Assembly: GCF_038561965.1 (NCBI RefSeq)
Contig: NZ_CP139348.1
Span: 3,224,001 to 3,288,000 of the forward strand
DNA: 64,000 nucleotides
Source: Stutzerimonas stutzeri
Lineage (GTDB): Bacteria > Pseudomonadota > Gammaproteobacteria > Pseudomonadales > Pseudomonadaceae
Direction of reading: 5' to 3'
The notes under the pieces are model-generated. The model worked only from the letters and a program-made list of their open reading frames with translations, searched no databases and had not been told where the DNA came from. How positions within the stretch are numbered: position 1 is the first letter of the stretch; the number at the start of each line of letters is the position of its first letter. Of this stretch, positions 48,440-56,988 are shown piece after piece. The translations under genes were made by a program, and so were the position numbers.

Positions 48440-49588
48440 TCATCGCACACACTCGGCAACGCAACGTGCCAAGGCTTGGGCACGCGGGTCCATCAGTACA
48501 TAGGGCCCGAGCGTGTTGGTCACGAAACCGAACGCCAGCTGCCGATCCGGGTCGGCAAAGCCTATGCTGCCCCCCGCCCCAGGATGGCCGAACACCTGCG
48601 CGCCCATGCCGAATGTTGCATTGGCCACGCTGGGCTGATCCAGCCAGCAACCCAAACCAAAACGTGTGCGAGCCAGCAACGTGCGATCCTCTCCGGCGCT
48701 GTGCTCTCGGGTCATTTCGCGCAGCAGTGCATTGTCGAGCAACTTACCCTGCAGCAGGCCGGTGTAGAAGCCTGCCAAGGAACGGGCATTGCCGTGTCCA
48801 TTGGCGGCCGGCTGTGCCATGCGACGCCACTCGGGCTTATTGCCACTACTCATGATCGAAGGCGGGTTATTGAATGCTCTGGTACTGATCGACTCCGGTT
48901 CACTCATCAGCGTCTTGAACAACCGCTGCGCGGAAGCATCGCCAAAGTCGTTCTTGGTGCGAGTGAGATAAGCGACGCGATGGGCGTCGGCATCATCCAG
49001 ACCAACGTGAAAATCCAGGCCGAGTGGCGCAGCCGTGCGCCGAACGATTGACTCGCCAGGACCGCAGCCATCAACGCGGCGCAGCAGTTCACCCACCAGC
49101 CAGCCATAGGTCATCGCTGCGTAGCCCTGATCGGTGCCAGGCTTCCACCACGGTTCTTCGGCCGCCAGCGCAGCGGTCATGATGTCCCAGTCGTACAGCG
49201 CTTCTGCGGCCAACGGTCTACGAATCGCTGGCAACCCCGCCCGATGACAGAGCAGCTGGCGCAGGGTGATGCATGCCTTGCCATTGGCAGCGAACTCCGG
49301 CCAGACGCGCGCGACAGGCTCGTCCAGTTCCAGCCTGCCCTCCTCGACCAGCTGCAACGCTGCTACCGCAGTAAACGTCTTGGTGCAGGAAAACAGGTTT
49401 ACCAGCGTATCGCTTTGCCAGACCTGCTCACCCTGATTGTCGGCAACGCCTGCCCAGAGGTCGACGACGGTTTCTCCGCCGATCTGAACGCAGAGCGCTG
49501 CGCCACGCTGCTGAGTGCCGTCGAACAGTGCGCTGAACGCGCCACGAACCGCCTCGAAGCGAAGATCGAAATAGCCTTGAACCTGCAC
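48440..49588 (-). CDS. Serine hydrolase of the beta-lactamase/esterase (EstB) family
   Basis: A 382-residue serine hydrolase with a class C beta-lactamase-like fold. The nucleophile motif S-x-x-K is SCTK (S67, K70), the catalytic tyrosine is probably Y161 in MTYGWLVG, and GHPGAGG near the C-terminus takes the place of KTG. No signal peptide is seen, so it is probably a cytoplasmic esterase rather than a resistance enzyme. GAGGG upstream of GTG 49588 decides the start. Substrate unknown. Confidence 0.85.
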   Translation of the reverse strand: MQVQGYFDLRFEAVRGAFSALFDGTQQRGAALCVQIGGETVVDLWAGVADNQGEQVWQSDTLVNLFSCTKTFTAVAALQLVEEGRLELDEPVARVWPEFAANGKACITLRQLLCHRAGLPAIRRPLAAEALYDWDIMTAALAAEEPWWKPGTDQGYAAMTYGWLVGELLRRVDGCGPGESIVRRTAAPLGLDFHVGLDDADAHRVAYLTRTKNDFGDASAQRLFKTLMSEPESISTRAFNNPPSIMSSGNKPEWRRMAQPAANGHGNARSLAGFYTGLLQGKLLDNALLREMTREHSAGEDRTLLARTRFGLGCWLDQPSVANATFGMGAQVFGHPGAGGSIGFADPDRQLAFGFVTNTLGPYVLMDPRAQALARCVAECVR

Positions 49589-49701
49589 GTTGCCACCCTC
49601 TTGAGTTTCACCACTCTGCATTCTTACAACCGCCGCCGGGCAAAGGAACCGCTAGACGGCGCGGTGATGGGCGTGCATCGCGACCGGTTATCGCAGCCTG
49701 A

Positions 49702-51846
49702 TCAACCGATTTCGCGACGAAACGGCGGCAGCGCATTGAGGATCGCCTTGCCGTAGCGCTGAGTCACCACCCGCCGGTCGAGCAGCGTGATGGTTCCGCG
49801 GTCCGCCTCGGTCCGTAACAGACGCCCACAGGCCTGCACCAGCCGCAGAGAAGCATCCGGCACGGCGATCTCCATGAATGGGTTGCCCCCCCGCGCTTCG
49901 ATCCACTCCGCCAGCGCCGCCTCGACCGGGTCATCCGGCACAGCGAACGGAATCTTGGCGATCACCACATGCTCGCAATACGCTCCCGGCAGGTCGACGC
50001 CTTCGGCGAAGCTGGCAAGCCCGAACAGCACGCTGGACTCACCATCGTCCACCCGAGCCTTGTGCTTGTTCAGGGTTTCCTGTTTGGACAGGTTGCCCTG
50101 GATCAGAACCCGACGGCGCCATTCACGCTCCAGGCCGTCGAAGACATCCTGCATCTGCTTGCGTGAGGAGAACAGCACCAACGTACCCCGAGCGCCCTCG
50201 ACCAGCGCTGGCAATTCGCGGATGATCGCTGCCGTGTGCGCTGCGGCATCGCGCGGATCTGCCTTGAGATCCGGCACCCGGAGCACGCCGGCATCGGCAT
50301 GGTGAAAGGGACTCGGCACCACAGCGGTGACGGCGCCCTTTGGCAGACCGGCCCGCATGCGGTAGCGATCGAAACTGTTCAGGGCAGTAAGCGTCGCCGA
50401 AGTTACCAGCGCGCCGAAAGCGACATTCCAGAGATTGCGGCGCAGCGTTTCCGCCGCGAGGATCGGGCTGGCATTGACCTCGATATCGAACAATGCACCG
50501 CCATCTGCCAGCGTCAGCCAACGCGCCATCGGCGGGCTGTCTTCGGGGTCCTCGACGGTGAACGCGGTCCACAACTCCCAATTGCCCTGCGAGCGTGTCA
50601 GCAGACTGCCAAACAGTGGATACCATTCTTCGGCCTGATGACTGGCGATTCCGCTGCCGGTTTCGCCATCCATCGCCTCCTTGAGCAGCTCGGCGATGCG
50701 GCTGAACAGGTCGGTCAGCTTGGCGAAGCCTTTCTTCAGCTCGGTGCCCAATTCGATCAGGTGCTCTGGCACCACGCCACCGACAAAGCGATGTCGCGGC
50801 CGCTCGCGGCCTTCCATATCTTCGCCGGCTTTGAAGTCCGCCAGCTGCTCGCACGCGCTAAACATGAACTGCTGCTGCGTGCGCAATTCTCGAGCGAGCT
50901 CCGGAATGCCCTCGACCAGCCGGCCGAGCTCGCCCGGCAGGGGATGCTGCGCAAGCAGCTTGGTCAGATTCTTTTCTACCTGCCCCAGCCAGTCTGCAGT
51001 CGAGCGCAGCCGGGTGAAATGAGCGAAATGACCGATGGCTTTGTCGGGTAAGTGATGCCCTTCGTCGAAGACGTAGATCGTCTCACGCGGATCGGGCAGC
51101 ACTGCGCCGCCGCCGAGTGCAAGGTCGGCCAGGACCATGTCGTGGTTGGTGACGATCACGTCGACCTTGGTCATGCCTTCCCGCGCTTTGTAGAACGCGC
51201 ATTGCTGGAAGTTAGGGCAGTGGCGGCCCGTGCACTGACTGTGATCGGTTGTCAGCTGTGACCAGTCCGAATCGCCCAACTCCTCGGGCCAGCTATCGCG
51301 ATCGCCATCCCAGCGATTGCCGGCGAGCTTCTCGATCATGCCGCTGAATAGCTTCTGGCTGCGCTCGTCGACCTCGATACGAAAGCCCTCTTCCTCGAAC
51401 AGCTGGGCGGTAGCGCTCTGCGCCTGGCCTTCCTGAAGCAGCAGGTCCAGTTTCGAGAGACAAAGGTAGCGACCACGCCCCTTGGCCAGCGCGAAACTGA
51501 AGTTCAGTCCACTGTTGCGCATCAGGTCGGGCAGATCCTTGTATACGATCTGCTCCTGCAGAGCGACGGTCGCGGTGGCGATAACCAGCCGCTTGCCTGC
51601 AGCCTTCGCCGTCGGAATCGCCGCCAGGCTGTAGGCCACGGTCTTGCCAGTACCGGTACCCGCCTCGACCGCGACTACTGCAGGCTCGCTGTCACGGCGA
51701 CCCTCATCGTCCGTCCTGATGGTGCCGAGAACCTTGGCCACTTCGGCAATCATCAGACGCTGGCCATAGCGGGCCTTGAGCCCCTTGGCTTCGAGAAAAC
51801 GGGTGTAGGCGCCCTGGATCTGGGACTTGAGTTCAGTGCTGAGCAT
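49702..51846 (-). CDS. dinG: ATP-dependent DNA helicase DinG
   Basis: A 5'-3' XPD-like superfamily 2 helicase that resolves R-loops and D-loops and helps forks through transcription. It has 714 residues. Walker A is EAGTGTGKT (61-69), the DEAH-type box is DEGHH (261-265), and the four iron-sulphur cysteines are C129, C205, C210 and C216. A LexA-like box lies directly upstream, so SOS control is likely. Confidence 0.96.
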   Translation of the reverse strand: MLSTELKSQIQGAYTRFLEAKGLKARYGQRLMIAEVAKVLGTIRTDDEGRRDSEPAVVAVEAGTGTGKTVAYSLAAIPTAKAAGKRLVIATATVALQEQIVYKDLPDLMRNSGLNFSFALAKGRGRYLCLSKLDLLLQEGQAQSATAQLFEEEGFRIEVDERSQKLFSGMIEKLAGNRWDGDRDSWPEELGDSDWSQLTTDHSQCTGRHCPNFQQCAFYKAREGMTKVDVIVTNHDMVLADLALGGGAVLPDPRETIYVFDEGHHLPDKAIGHFAHFTRLRSTADWLGQVEKNLTKLLAQHPLPGELGRLVEGIPELARELRTQQQFMFSACEQLADFKAGEDMEGRERPRHRFVGGVVPEHLIELGTELKKGFAKLTDLFSRIAELLKEAMDGETGSGIASHQAEEWYPLFGSLLTRSQGNWELWTAFTVEDPEDSPPMARWLTLADGGALFDIEVNASPILAAETLRRNLWNVAFGALVTSATLTALNSFDRYRMRAGLPKGAVTAVVPSPFHHADAGVLRVPDLKADPRDAAAHTAAIIRELPALVEGARGTLVLFSSRKQMQDVFDGLEREWRRRVLIQGNLSKQETLNKHKARVDDGESSVLFGLASFAEGVDLPGAYCEHVVIAKIPFAVPDDPVEAALAEWIEARGGNPFMEIAVPDASLRLVQACGRLLRTEADRGTITLLDRRVVTQRYGKAILNALPPFRREIG

Positions 51847-51856
51847 GGGCGCGGAG

Positions 51857-51872
51857 CTGTATATATTTTCAG
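51857..51872 (-). promoter_or_regulatory. LexA (SOS) box upstream of dinG
   Basis: CTGTATATATTTTCAG fits CTG-N10-CAG and differs from CTGT-N8-ACAG at one position, with the AT-rich centre typical of LexA sites. It begins 11 bases upstream of the dinG start codon, and also lies upstream of the divergent CopD-like gene. A possible -10 for the latter, TATGAT, lies just beyond. Confidence 0.75.
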
Positions 51873-51930
51873 TATTTCGATCGGGCGGCTATGATAGCGC
51901 GTTCGCTCAACCGCCACCGGAGATTTGCCC

Positions 51931-52395
51931 ATGACACCCTTCGCCTCGCTTTACGCACTGCACGTACTCGCCGCGATGGTGTGGGTGGGCGGCATGTTCT
52001 TCGCCTGGATGGTGCTGCGCCCGGCGGCCGTGGCGACGCTGCAGGCACCAGAACGACTGAAGCTGTGGGCAGATGTATTCCGGCGCTTTTTCGTCTGGGT
52101 CTGGGTGGCAGTGCTGGTGCTGCCGCTGAGCGGGATCGGCATGTGGCACATGCGTTTCGGCGTGCTAGAAAGCGCGCCGCGCTACGTCCACATCATGACT
52201 GGCCTATATCTGGTGATGCTGGCGCTGTTTCTACGTATCCAACTATTGCAGCTGCCGGCGCTCAAGCGTGCGATCGCAGCCGAGCAATGGCCCGATGGTG
52301 GTGCAGCACTTGGCCAGATCCGTCGACTGGTAGGCATCAACCTTATGCTGGGGCTACTGGTTATCGCGCTTGCCAGTGCTCGGCCGATGTTCTGA
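51931..52395 (+). CDS. CopD-like family membrane protein
   Basis: A 154-residue inner-membrane protein with four predicted helices. Histidines near helix ends (ALHVLAAMVWVGGMFF, GMWHMRFG, YVHIMTG) resemble the haem or copper ligand pattern of the CopD/YckC-type DUF. The exact role (copper transport or b-type cytochrome-like) is not established. GGAG 10 bases before the ATG fixes the start. Divergent from dinG. Confidence 0.75.
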   Translation: MTPFASLYALHVLAAMVWVGGMFFAWMVLRPAAVATLQAPERLKLWADVFRRFFVWVWVAVLVLPLSGIGMWHMRFGVLESAPRYVHIMTGLYLVMLALFLRIQLLQLPALKRAIAAEQWPDGGAALGQIRRLVGINLMLGLLVIALASARPMF

Positions 52396-52403
52396 ATCGC
52401 CAA

Positions 52404-52431
52404 TAAAAAAAGCCGGGCTAGAAGCCCGGCT
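52404..52431 (-). terminator. Terminator of the second OmpA-like lipoprotein gene
   Basis: A 9-bp perfect stem AGCCGGGCT / AGCCCGGCT (52411-52419, 52423-52431) with a 3-base loop, followed on the minus strand by seven T residues. It lies between convergent stops and may also serve the CopD-like gene. Confidence 0.9.
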
Positions 52432-52452
52432 GATAGTGCTATCGCGAGAGCT

Positions 52453-53091
52453 TCAAGGACGAGCTTCGACTTCGGCCTCTACGCGACGGTTGATGGCGCG
52501 ACCTTCTTCGGTTGCGTTATCGGCGACCGGACGCGACTCGCCGTAGCCAACCGAATTCACTCGGTTACCCTCGACGCCGTACTGATTGACCAGTACTTCA
52601 CGCACTGCACTGGCGCGGCGCTCGGAAAGGCGCTGGTTATAGGCATCGGTACCCACCGAGTCGGTATGCCCTTCAAGCACGGTTGTGGTCTGGCGATATT
52701 CCTTCATGAAATCTGCCAGGTTCTGGATGTCGCCGTAACTGTCCTGCTTGACCACGTCGCGATCAAAGTCGAACTTGACGTCAAGCTCGACGCGTACCGG
52801 CTCGGACGCAGGCTCTGGTTCGGGCTGGGATTGCGGCATCGGCTCAACCGTTTCCACCATCGCAACGGTTTCTTCTTCCATGCCGTTGGCCCAACAATAA
52901 GCCGCTGCGACACCGCCACCAATCAGCGCACCCCAGCCCGCATAGGAGCTGCTCTCGATGGCCCCTAGCGCAGCACCGGTCACGCCGCCCACGGCCGCAC
53001 ACGTCGGCCAGTCCTGTTTCTGCACGCCTGCACAACCGGCCAGGAACGTGGTCATGACAATAACGGGTACTGCTGTCCGTAATGTACTCAT
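52453..53091 (-). CDS. OmpA-family lipoprotein (second copy)
   Basis: A 212-residue lipoprotein with lipobox FLAGC (cysteine 20). A glycine-rich small-residue segment (GGVTGAALGAIESSSYAGWGALIGGG, a glycine-zipper-like stretch seen in two parts) and a Pro/Glu-rich linker (about 85-100) lead to a C-terminal OmpA domain with GHTDSVGTDAYNQRLSERRA and NRRVEAEV. GGAGG precedes the ATG. Likely binds peptidoglycan and helps envelope integrity. Confidence 0.87.
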   Translation of the reverse strand: MSTLRTAVPVIVMTTFLAGCAGVQKQDWPTCAAVGGVTGAALGAIESSSYAGWGALIGGGVAAAYCWANGMEEETVAMVETVEPMPQSQPEPEPASEPVRVELDVKFDFDRDVVKQDSYGDIQNLADFMKEYRQTTTVLEGHTDSVGTDAYNQRLSERRASAVREVLVNQYGVEGNRVNSVGYGESRPVADNATEEGRAINRRVEAEVEARP

Positions 53092-53165
53092 CGATCAAAA
53101 CCTCCAGTATGAACATTCAGCCAGAATCACCACCTGCGGGAATCCGAGCGGCTCCGGTTACCTTC

Positions 53166-53198
53166 AGACTAGGCCGACAAACGGCACCGCGCTAGTCT
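53166..53198 (+). repeat. AGACTAG / CTAGTCT inverted repeat before DUF6231 gene
   Basis: A 7-bp perfect dyad (53166-53172, 53192-53198) with a 19-base spacer, ending 24 bases before the DUF6231 start. Could be a leader hairpin or operator; no known motif. Confidence 0.35.
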
Positions 53199-53222
53199 TC
53201 ACCTTTGAACGAGGATTCTCGA

Positions 53223-53720
53223 TTGACTGAAAACCCTGTGCTGCATACGCCACAACAAGCGCTAGCGGCGATGCTCGATCACTACGCCCCCTGCCAAATT
53301 CTGCACGTAGGGAACAGCGATCAACCTGCGTTGACTGCCTACGCCGAATGTCATCCGGAGTGCCGGCTCGACCGCGCCGACGCCGCACCGCTACCCGAAA
53401 CACAGGCCTCGCAACGCTACGACCTGGCCCTGTTCGTCGATTGCCTCGAACATATGCCCAAACGCAGCGGCCTCGAATTGCTCGGCAGCGTCCGCAATCT
53501 GAATGCCGCCCGCATGGCGGTACTCGTGGATCTAGATGCATGCGACTGGCAGACGACTGATTTCTATGCCCTGGCACTGCAAGTCAGCGAACGTTTCGAG
53601 CGCGACGGACAGACCTTGACGCTCTTCACCTACGACCTGCTCCAATACAAGCAGGTTCCGGACTGGCTGAATGCCAGGTTCTGGGCGAACCCCGAAATGT
53701 TCGGCAAGTACTGGTGGTGA
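53223..53720 (+). CDS. DUF6231-family protein
   Basis: A 165-residue cytoplasmic protein with a methyltransferase-like feel (ILHVGNSD early and YDLALFVDCLEHM), but without a convincing SAM motif. I recognise it only as a pseudomonad conserved family (DUF6231, from memory). The start is an unusual TTG at 53223, chosen because GAGGA lies 7 bases upstream; a TTG at 53205 is possible. It ends one base before the YchJ-like gene, so the two are coupled. Confidence 0.7.
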   Translation: MTENPVLHTPQQALAAMLDHYAPCQILHVGNSDQPALTAYAECHPECRLDRADAAPLPETQASQRYDLALFVDCLEHMPKRSGLELLGSVRNLNAARMAVLVDLDACDWQTTDFYALALQVSERFERDGQTLTLFTYDLLQYKQVPDWLNARFWANPEMFGKYWW

Positions 53721-53721
53721 C

Positions 53722-54207
53722 ATGAGCGTACAGCGACCTTTAGACCCAAACTGCCCTTGCGGCAGTGGAAACGCGCTTGCCCAATGCTGTGGCCGTTATC
53801 ACGGCGGTGCCCCCGCACCGAGTGCCGAGCTACTGATGCGCTCACGCTACAGCGCGTACGTGCTGGGGCTAATCGATTATCTGCAAGCGACGACGCTTCC
53901 GGCACAGCAGGCAGCGCTGGATATGGACGGCGTGCGTCGCTGGAGCCTGGGCAGCACCTGGCTCGGACTGGAGGTAAACGAAAGCGCTGTATTTGGCGGC
54001 AAGCCCGAGCATGCCCTGGTGACCTTCACCGCGCGCTGGCACGACGAGAGCGGTGAGCATGCCCATCAGGAGCGATCAGCTTTCGTTCAATGTGAGGGGC
54101 GCTGGTACTTCATCGATCCGACGGTACCGTTAACTGCGGGACGCAACGATCCCTGTCCATGCGCAAGCGGATTGAAGTTCAAGAAGTGCTGCGCGGCATA
54201 CGTCTGA
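53722..54207 (+). CDS. YchJ/UPF0225-family SEC-C motif protein
   Basis: A 161-residue protein with SEC-C zinc-binding motifs at both ends: CPCGSGNALAQCC (11-23) and CPCASGLKFKKCC (145-157), around a NTF2-like core (WSLGSTWLGLEVNES). SEC-C motifs bind zinc and, in SecA, contact SecB and ribosomes. Function of the family is unknown. It starts one base after the DUF6231 stop. Confidence 0.9.
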   Translation: MSVQRPLDPNCPCGSGNALAQCCGRYHGGAPAPSAELLMRSRYSAYVLGLIDYLQATTLPAQQAALDMDGVRRWSLGSTWLGLEVNESAVFGGKPEHALVTFTARWHDESGEHAHQERSAFVQCEGRWYFIDPTVPLTAGRNDPCPCASGLKFKKCCAAYV

Positions 54208-54218
54208 TGTCACGCTTA

Positions 54219-54247
54219 CTGCGCCGCTACTTTGTGCAGCAGCGCAG
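54219..54247. terminator. Weak hairpin between YchJ-like gene and fpr
   Basis: CTGCGC...GCGCAG (54219-54224, 54242-54247) with an inner GCT/AGC pair, in the 51-base gap between convergent genes. No T tract, so termination is uncertain. Confidence 0.3.
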
Positions 54248-54258
54248 CAGGTGAGCCA

Positions 54259-55035
54259 TCATTTTTCGACGAACGCGCGCTCAATCAGATAGTGCCCCGG
54301 GTCGCCCATTCGCGGCGAGATGCTCAGACCGAAGCTGTCGAGCACCTGACTGGTTTCGTCCAGCATGCTCGGGCTACCGCAGATCATTGCGCGGTCATCT
54401 TGCGGGTTGATACGCGGCAGGCCGATGTCACTGAACAATTTGCCGCTGCGCATCAGCTCGGTGAGACGCCCCTGATTTTCGAACGACTCACGGGTAACGG
54501 TCGGGTAATAGATCAACTTCTCCTTTACCGCGTCACCAAAGAACTCGTTCTGGGGCAGGTGTTCGGTAATGAATTCGCGGTACGCGACTTCATTGACGTA
54601 ACGAACGCCGTGCACCAGCACCACTTTTTCGAATCGCTCGTAGGTTTCCGGATCCTGAATGACGCTCATGAAAGGCGCCAGGCCTGTACCGGTGCTAAGC
54701 AGATAGAGGTGCTTTCCGGGCAGTAGATCATCAAGCACCAGGGTTCCGGTCGGCTTGCGGCTGACCATGATCTGATCGCCCTCTTGCAGATGCTGCAACC
54801 GAGAGGTCAGCGGGCCTTCCTGCACCTTGATGCTGAAGAATTCCAAATACTCTTCGTAGTTAGGGCTGGCGATACTGTAGGCACGCATCAACGGCCTGCC
54901 CTCGACCTCCAGACCGATCATCACGAACTGACCATTCTCGAAGCGCAGGCCAGCATTGCGGGTGGTCTTGAAGCTGAACAGCGTGTCGTTCCAATGATGC
55001 ACACTGAGAACGCGCTCAACGTTCAGATTGCTCAT
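54259..55035 (-). CDS. fpr: Ferredoxin/flavodoxin-NADP+ reductase
   Basis: An FAD enzyme exchanging electrons between NADPH and ferredoxin or flavodoxin, supporting oxidative-stress defence and iron-sulphur repair. It has 258 residues. FAD motif RAYSIASP is in the first domain, and NADP-binding STGTGLAPFMS and CGSPSMLDE are in the second. GAGGAA precedes the ATG. Divergent from a LysR gene matching FinR. Confidence 0.96.
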   Translation of the reverse strand: MSNLNVERVLSVHHWNDTLFSFKTTRNAGLRFENGQFVMIGLEVEGRPLMRAYSIASPNYEEYLEFFSIKVQEGPLTSRLQHLQEGDQIMVSRKPTGTLVLDDLLPGKHLYLLSTGTGLAPFMSVIQDPETYERFEKVVLVHGVRYVNEVAYREFITEHLPQNEFFGDAVKEKLIYYPTVTRESFENQGRLTELMRSGKLFSDIGLPRINPQDDRAMICGSPSMLDETSQVLDSFGLSISPRMGDPGHYLIERAFVEK

Positions 55036-55100
55036 GCTACGAATTCCTCATGATGTCGCGACGGACGTCGTTACTTTGCGCCAGTCTAGCGGTAGCTTTC

Positions 55101-55119
55101 TTATTCGTTAAATGGATAA
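55101..55119 (-). promoter_or_regulatory. Candidate FinR site (TTAT-N11-ATAA)
   Basis: A perfect TTAT / ATAA dyad with an 11-base centre in the fpr-finR gap, the T-N11-A type bound by LysR regulators. An AT-rich stretch with ATATA/TATAT halves (from 55125) follows. FinR is known in P. putida to induce fprA under redox stress; binding here is inferred. Confidence 0.5.
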
Positions 55120-55148
55120 TAAAGATATAGGTTATCGGTTATATAGAT

Positions 55149-56075
55149 ATGCATTTCACGCTCCGCCAAATCGAAGTATTTGCCGCCGTTGCCCGCCAGG
55201 AAAGCGTGTCACGGGCGGCACAAAGCCTGTCGCTGTCCCAGTCGGCTACCAGCACGTCGCTGGCGGAACTAGAGCGCCAATCTGGCTGCCAGCTTTTCGA
55301 CCGTGCCGGCAAACGCCTTTGCCTGAACGCCCTTGGACAGCAGCTGCTGCCACAGGCTGTCGCCCTTCTCGACCAGGCGCGAGCCATCGAGGATCTTCTG
55401 AACGGCAAGAGCGGCTTCGGATCACTCGCCGTCGGTGCCACGCTGACGATCGGTAACTACCTCGCCACCCTGCTGATCGGCAGCTTCATGCAGCGACATC
55501 CAGAGTGCCGGGTGAAGTTGCATGTCCATAACACCGCGCACATCGTGCACCAGATTGCACAGCACGAACTTGACCTGGGTTTGATCGAAGGAGATTGCCA
55601 ACATCCGGACCTGGAGGTCCAACCGTGGATCGAGGATGAGTTGGTCGTGTTCTGCGCGCCGCAGCATCCTCTGGCCGGACGCGAGCGGGTGGACCTGGAC
55701 GAACTGGCCAGCGAAGCCTGGATCCTGCGCGAACAAGGTTCAGGTACGCGAATGACGTTCGAACAGGCCGTGCGGCATCGACCGGGAAAGCTGAACGTGC
55801 GATTGGAGTTGGAACACACCGAAGCGATCAAACGTGCGGTGGAGTCTGGGCTGGGGATCGGCTGTATTTCCCGGCTGGCACTGCGCGACGCGTTTCGTCG
55901 CGGCAGCCTGGTCCCGGTGGCGACACCAGACCTGGATCTGCGACGCCAGTTCTATTTCATCTGGCATTCGCACAAATACCAGACCGCCGCCATGCTCGAA
56001 TTCATCGAACAATGCCGAGCGCTCACCTCAGGCGTTCGCCGCAGCGATGAAATCAAGCTGCCGCCGATCGCCTGA
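55149..56075 (+). CDS. finR: LysR-family regulator FinR (fpr inducer)
   Basis: A 308-residue LysR protein with N-terminal helix-turn-helix (VSRAAQSLSLSQSATSTSLAELE at about 18-40, quoted in part) and a C-terminal sensor domain. It is divergent from fpr with a 113-base gap, the arrangement of the P. putida/P. aeruginosa fpr-finR pair. The ribosome binding site is poor, so the start is the only sensible ATG rather than a strong one. Confidence 0.9.
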   Translation: MHFTLRQIEVFAAVARQESVSRAAQSLSLSQSATSTSLAELERQSGCQLFDRAGKRLCLNALGQQLLPQAVALLDQARAIEDLLNGKSGFGSLAVGATLTIGNYLATLLIGSFMQRHPECRVKLHVHNTAHIVHQIAQHELDLGLIEGDCQHPDLEVQPWIEDELVVFCAPQHPLAGRERVDLDELASEAWILREQGSGTRMTFEQAVRHRPGKLNVRLELEHTEAIKRAVESGLGIGCISRLALRDAFRRGSLVPVATPDLDLRRQFYFIWHSHKYQTAAMLEFIEQCRALTSGVRRSDEIKLPPIA

Positions 56076-56092
56076 GGCCGAACCACGACGTG

Positions 56093-56743
56093 TCAGCTGG
56101 TAGGAATGGACCCCATCTGCTGCAGCAATAGGGCTGCTTGAGTCCGTGTGCGCACACCGAGCTTGCGAAAGATGGCTGTAACGTGGGCCTTGATGGTCGC
56201 CTCGGAAACGCTGAGTTCGTATGCGATCTGCTTGTTCAGCAACCCATCACAAACCATCGTCAGCACCCGGAACTGTTGCGGCGTCAGGCTGGCAAGCCCG
56301 GCACTGGCAGCCTTGGCCTCGTCGCTGACGTTAGCCACATCCTGAATGTTGCTCGGCCACCAGACGTCACCGTCCAGTACCGCGCGCACCGCTTCCTGAA
56401 TGGTTTCCAGAGAACTGGACTTGGGAATGAAGCCGCTGGCACCGAACTCACGAGAGCGCGCAACGACTGCCGCGTCCTCTTGTGCAGAAATCATCACCAC
56501 CGGGAGGTGCGGGTACTGCCCCCTCAGCAGCACCAGACCTGAGAAGCCGTAGGCCCCCGGCATGTTCAAATCCAGCAGGACCAAGTCCCAGTCGGCACCC
56601 TGGTTCAAAAAGGTTTCCAGCTCGGCGATGCTTGCCGCCTCAACCAGACGCACATTTTCCCCAAGACCCATAGTGAGTGCCTGTTGCAGCGCACTGCGAA
56701 AAAGCGGGTGATCATCGGCAATGATTATTTCGTAAGCAGCCAT
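56093..56743 (-). CDS. LuxR/NarL-family response regulator (ErdR-like)
   Basis: A 216-residue two-component regulator. The receiver domain has the acidic pair D10/D11, phospho-acceptor D58 (LLDLNMPG) and K107. The C-terminal LuxR helix-turn-helix runs about 149-205 (LTPQQFRVLTMVCDGLLNKQIAYELSVSEATIKAHV, in parts). It closely resembles P. aeruginosa PA3604 (ErdR), recalled as controlling ethanol/acetate use. No sensor kinase is adjacent, as usual for ErdR. Confidence 0.88.
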   Translation of the reverse strand: MAAYEIIIADDHPLFRSALQQALTMGLGENVRLVEAASIAELETFLNQGADWDLVLLDLNMPGAYGFSGLVLLRGQYPHLPVVMISAQEDAAVVARSREFGASGFIPKSSSLETIQEAVRAVLDGDVWWPSNIQDVANVSDEAKAASAGLASLTPQQFRVLTMVCDGLLNKQIAYELSVSEATIKAHVTAIFRKLGVRTRTQAALLLQQMGSIPTS

Positions 56744-56867
56744 TGGCAGACCTGTAATTTTTATTGGCGCTTTTCATCGGCTTGCGCAGCCGATGCCGAC
56801 AAGATGACGGCAGAAACCCCGACGAAACGCTTCGGGGATGGTCCGATGTGGAATTTTCGGCCGGCCG

Positions 56868-56882
56868 GACCGAATATCGGTC
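56868..56882. promoter_or_regulatory. Perfect dyad GACCGA-N3-TCGGTC
   Basis: A 6-base inverted repeat with a 3-base spacer in the 245-base gap between divergent erdR-like and EamA genes. A CCCCGA/TCGGGG hairpin (56817-56822, 56832-56837) and a GGTCCGA half-like sequence at about 56840 are nearby. Candidate operator for one of the two genes; regulator unknown. Confidence 0.4.
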
Positions 56883-56988
56883 GCCCGCCACAACAAATCA
56901 AGCGGCGCAAGCATGCCCACCCATGAATAAGTGGTCAAGCGCGGCGCTTTGTAGCAAAGTTTGCGACTTTTCCCGAACGAGCCGAAAC

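Noticed and set aside
48440..49588. Beta-lactam resistance gene
   Set aside because: Although of the beta-lactamase fold, it lacks a signal peptide and the KTG motif, which better fits an esterase of the EstB type.
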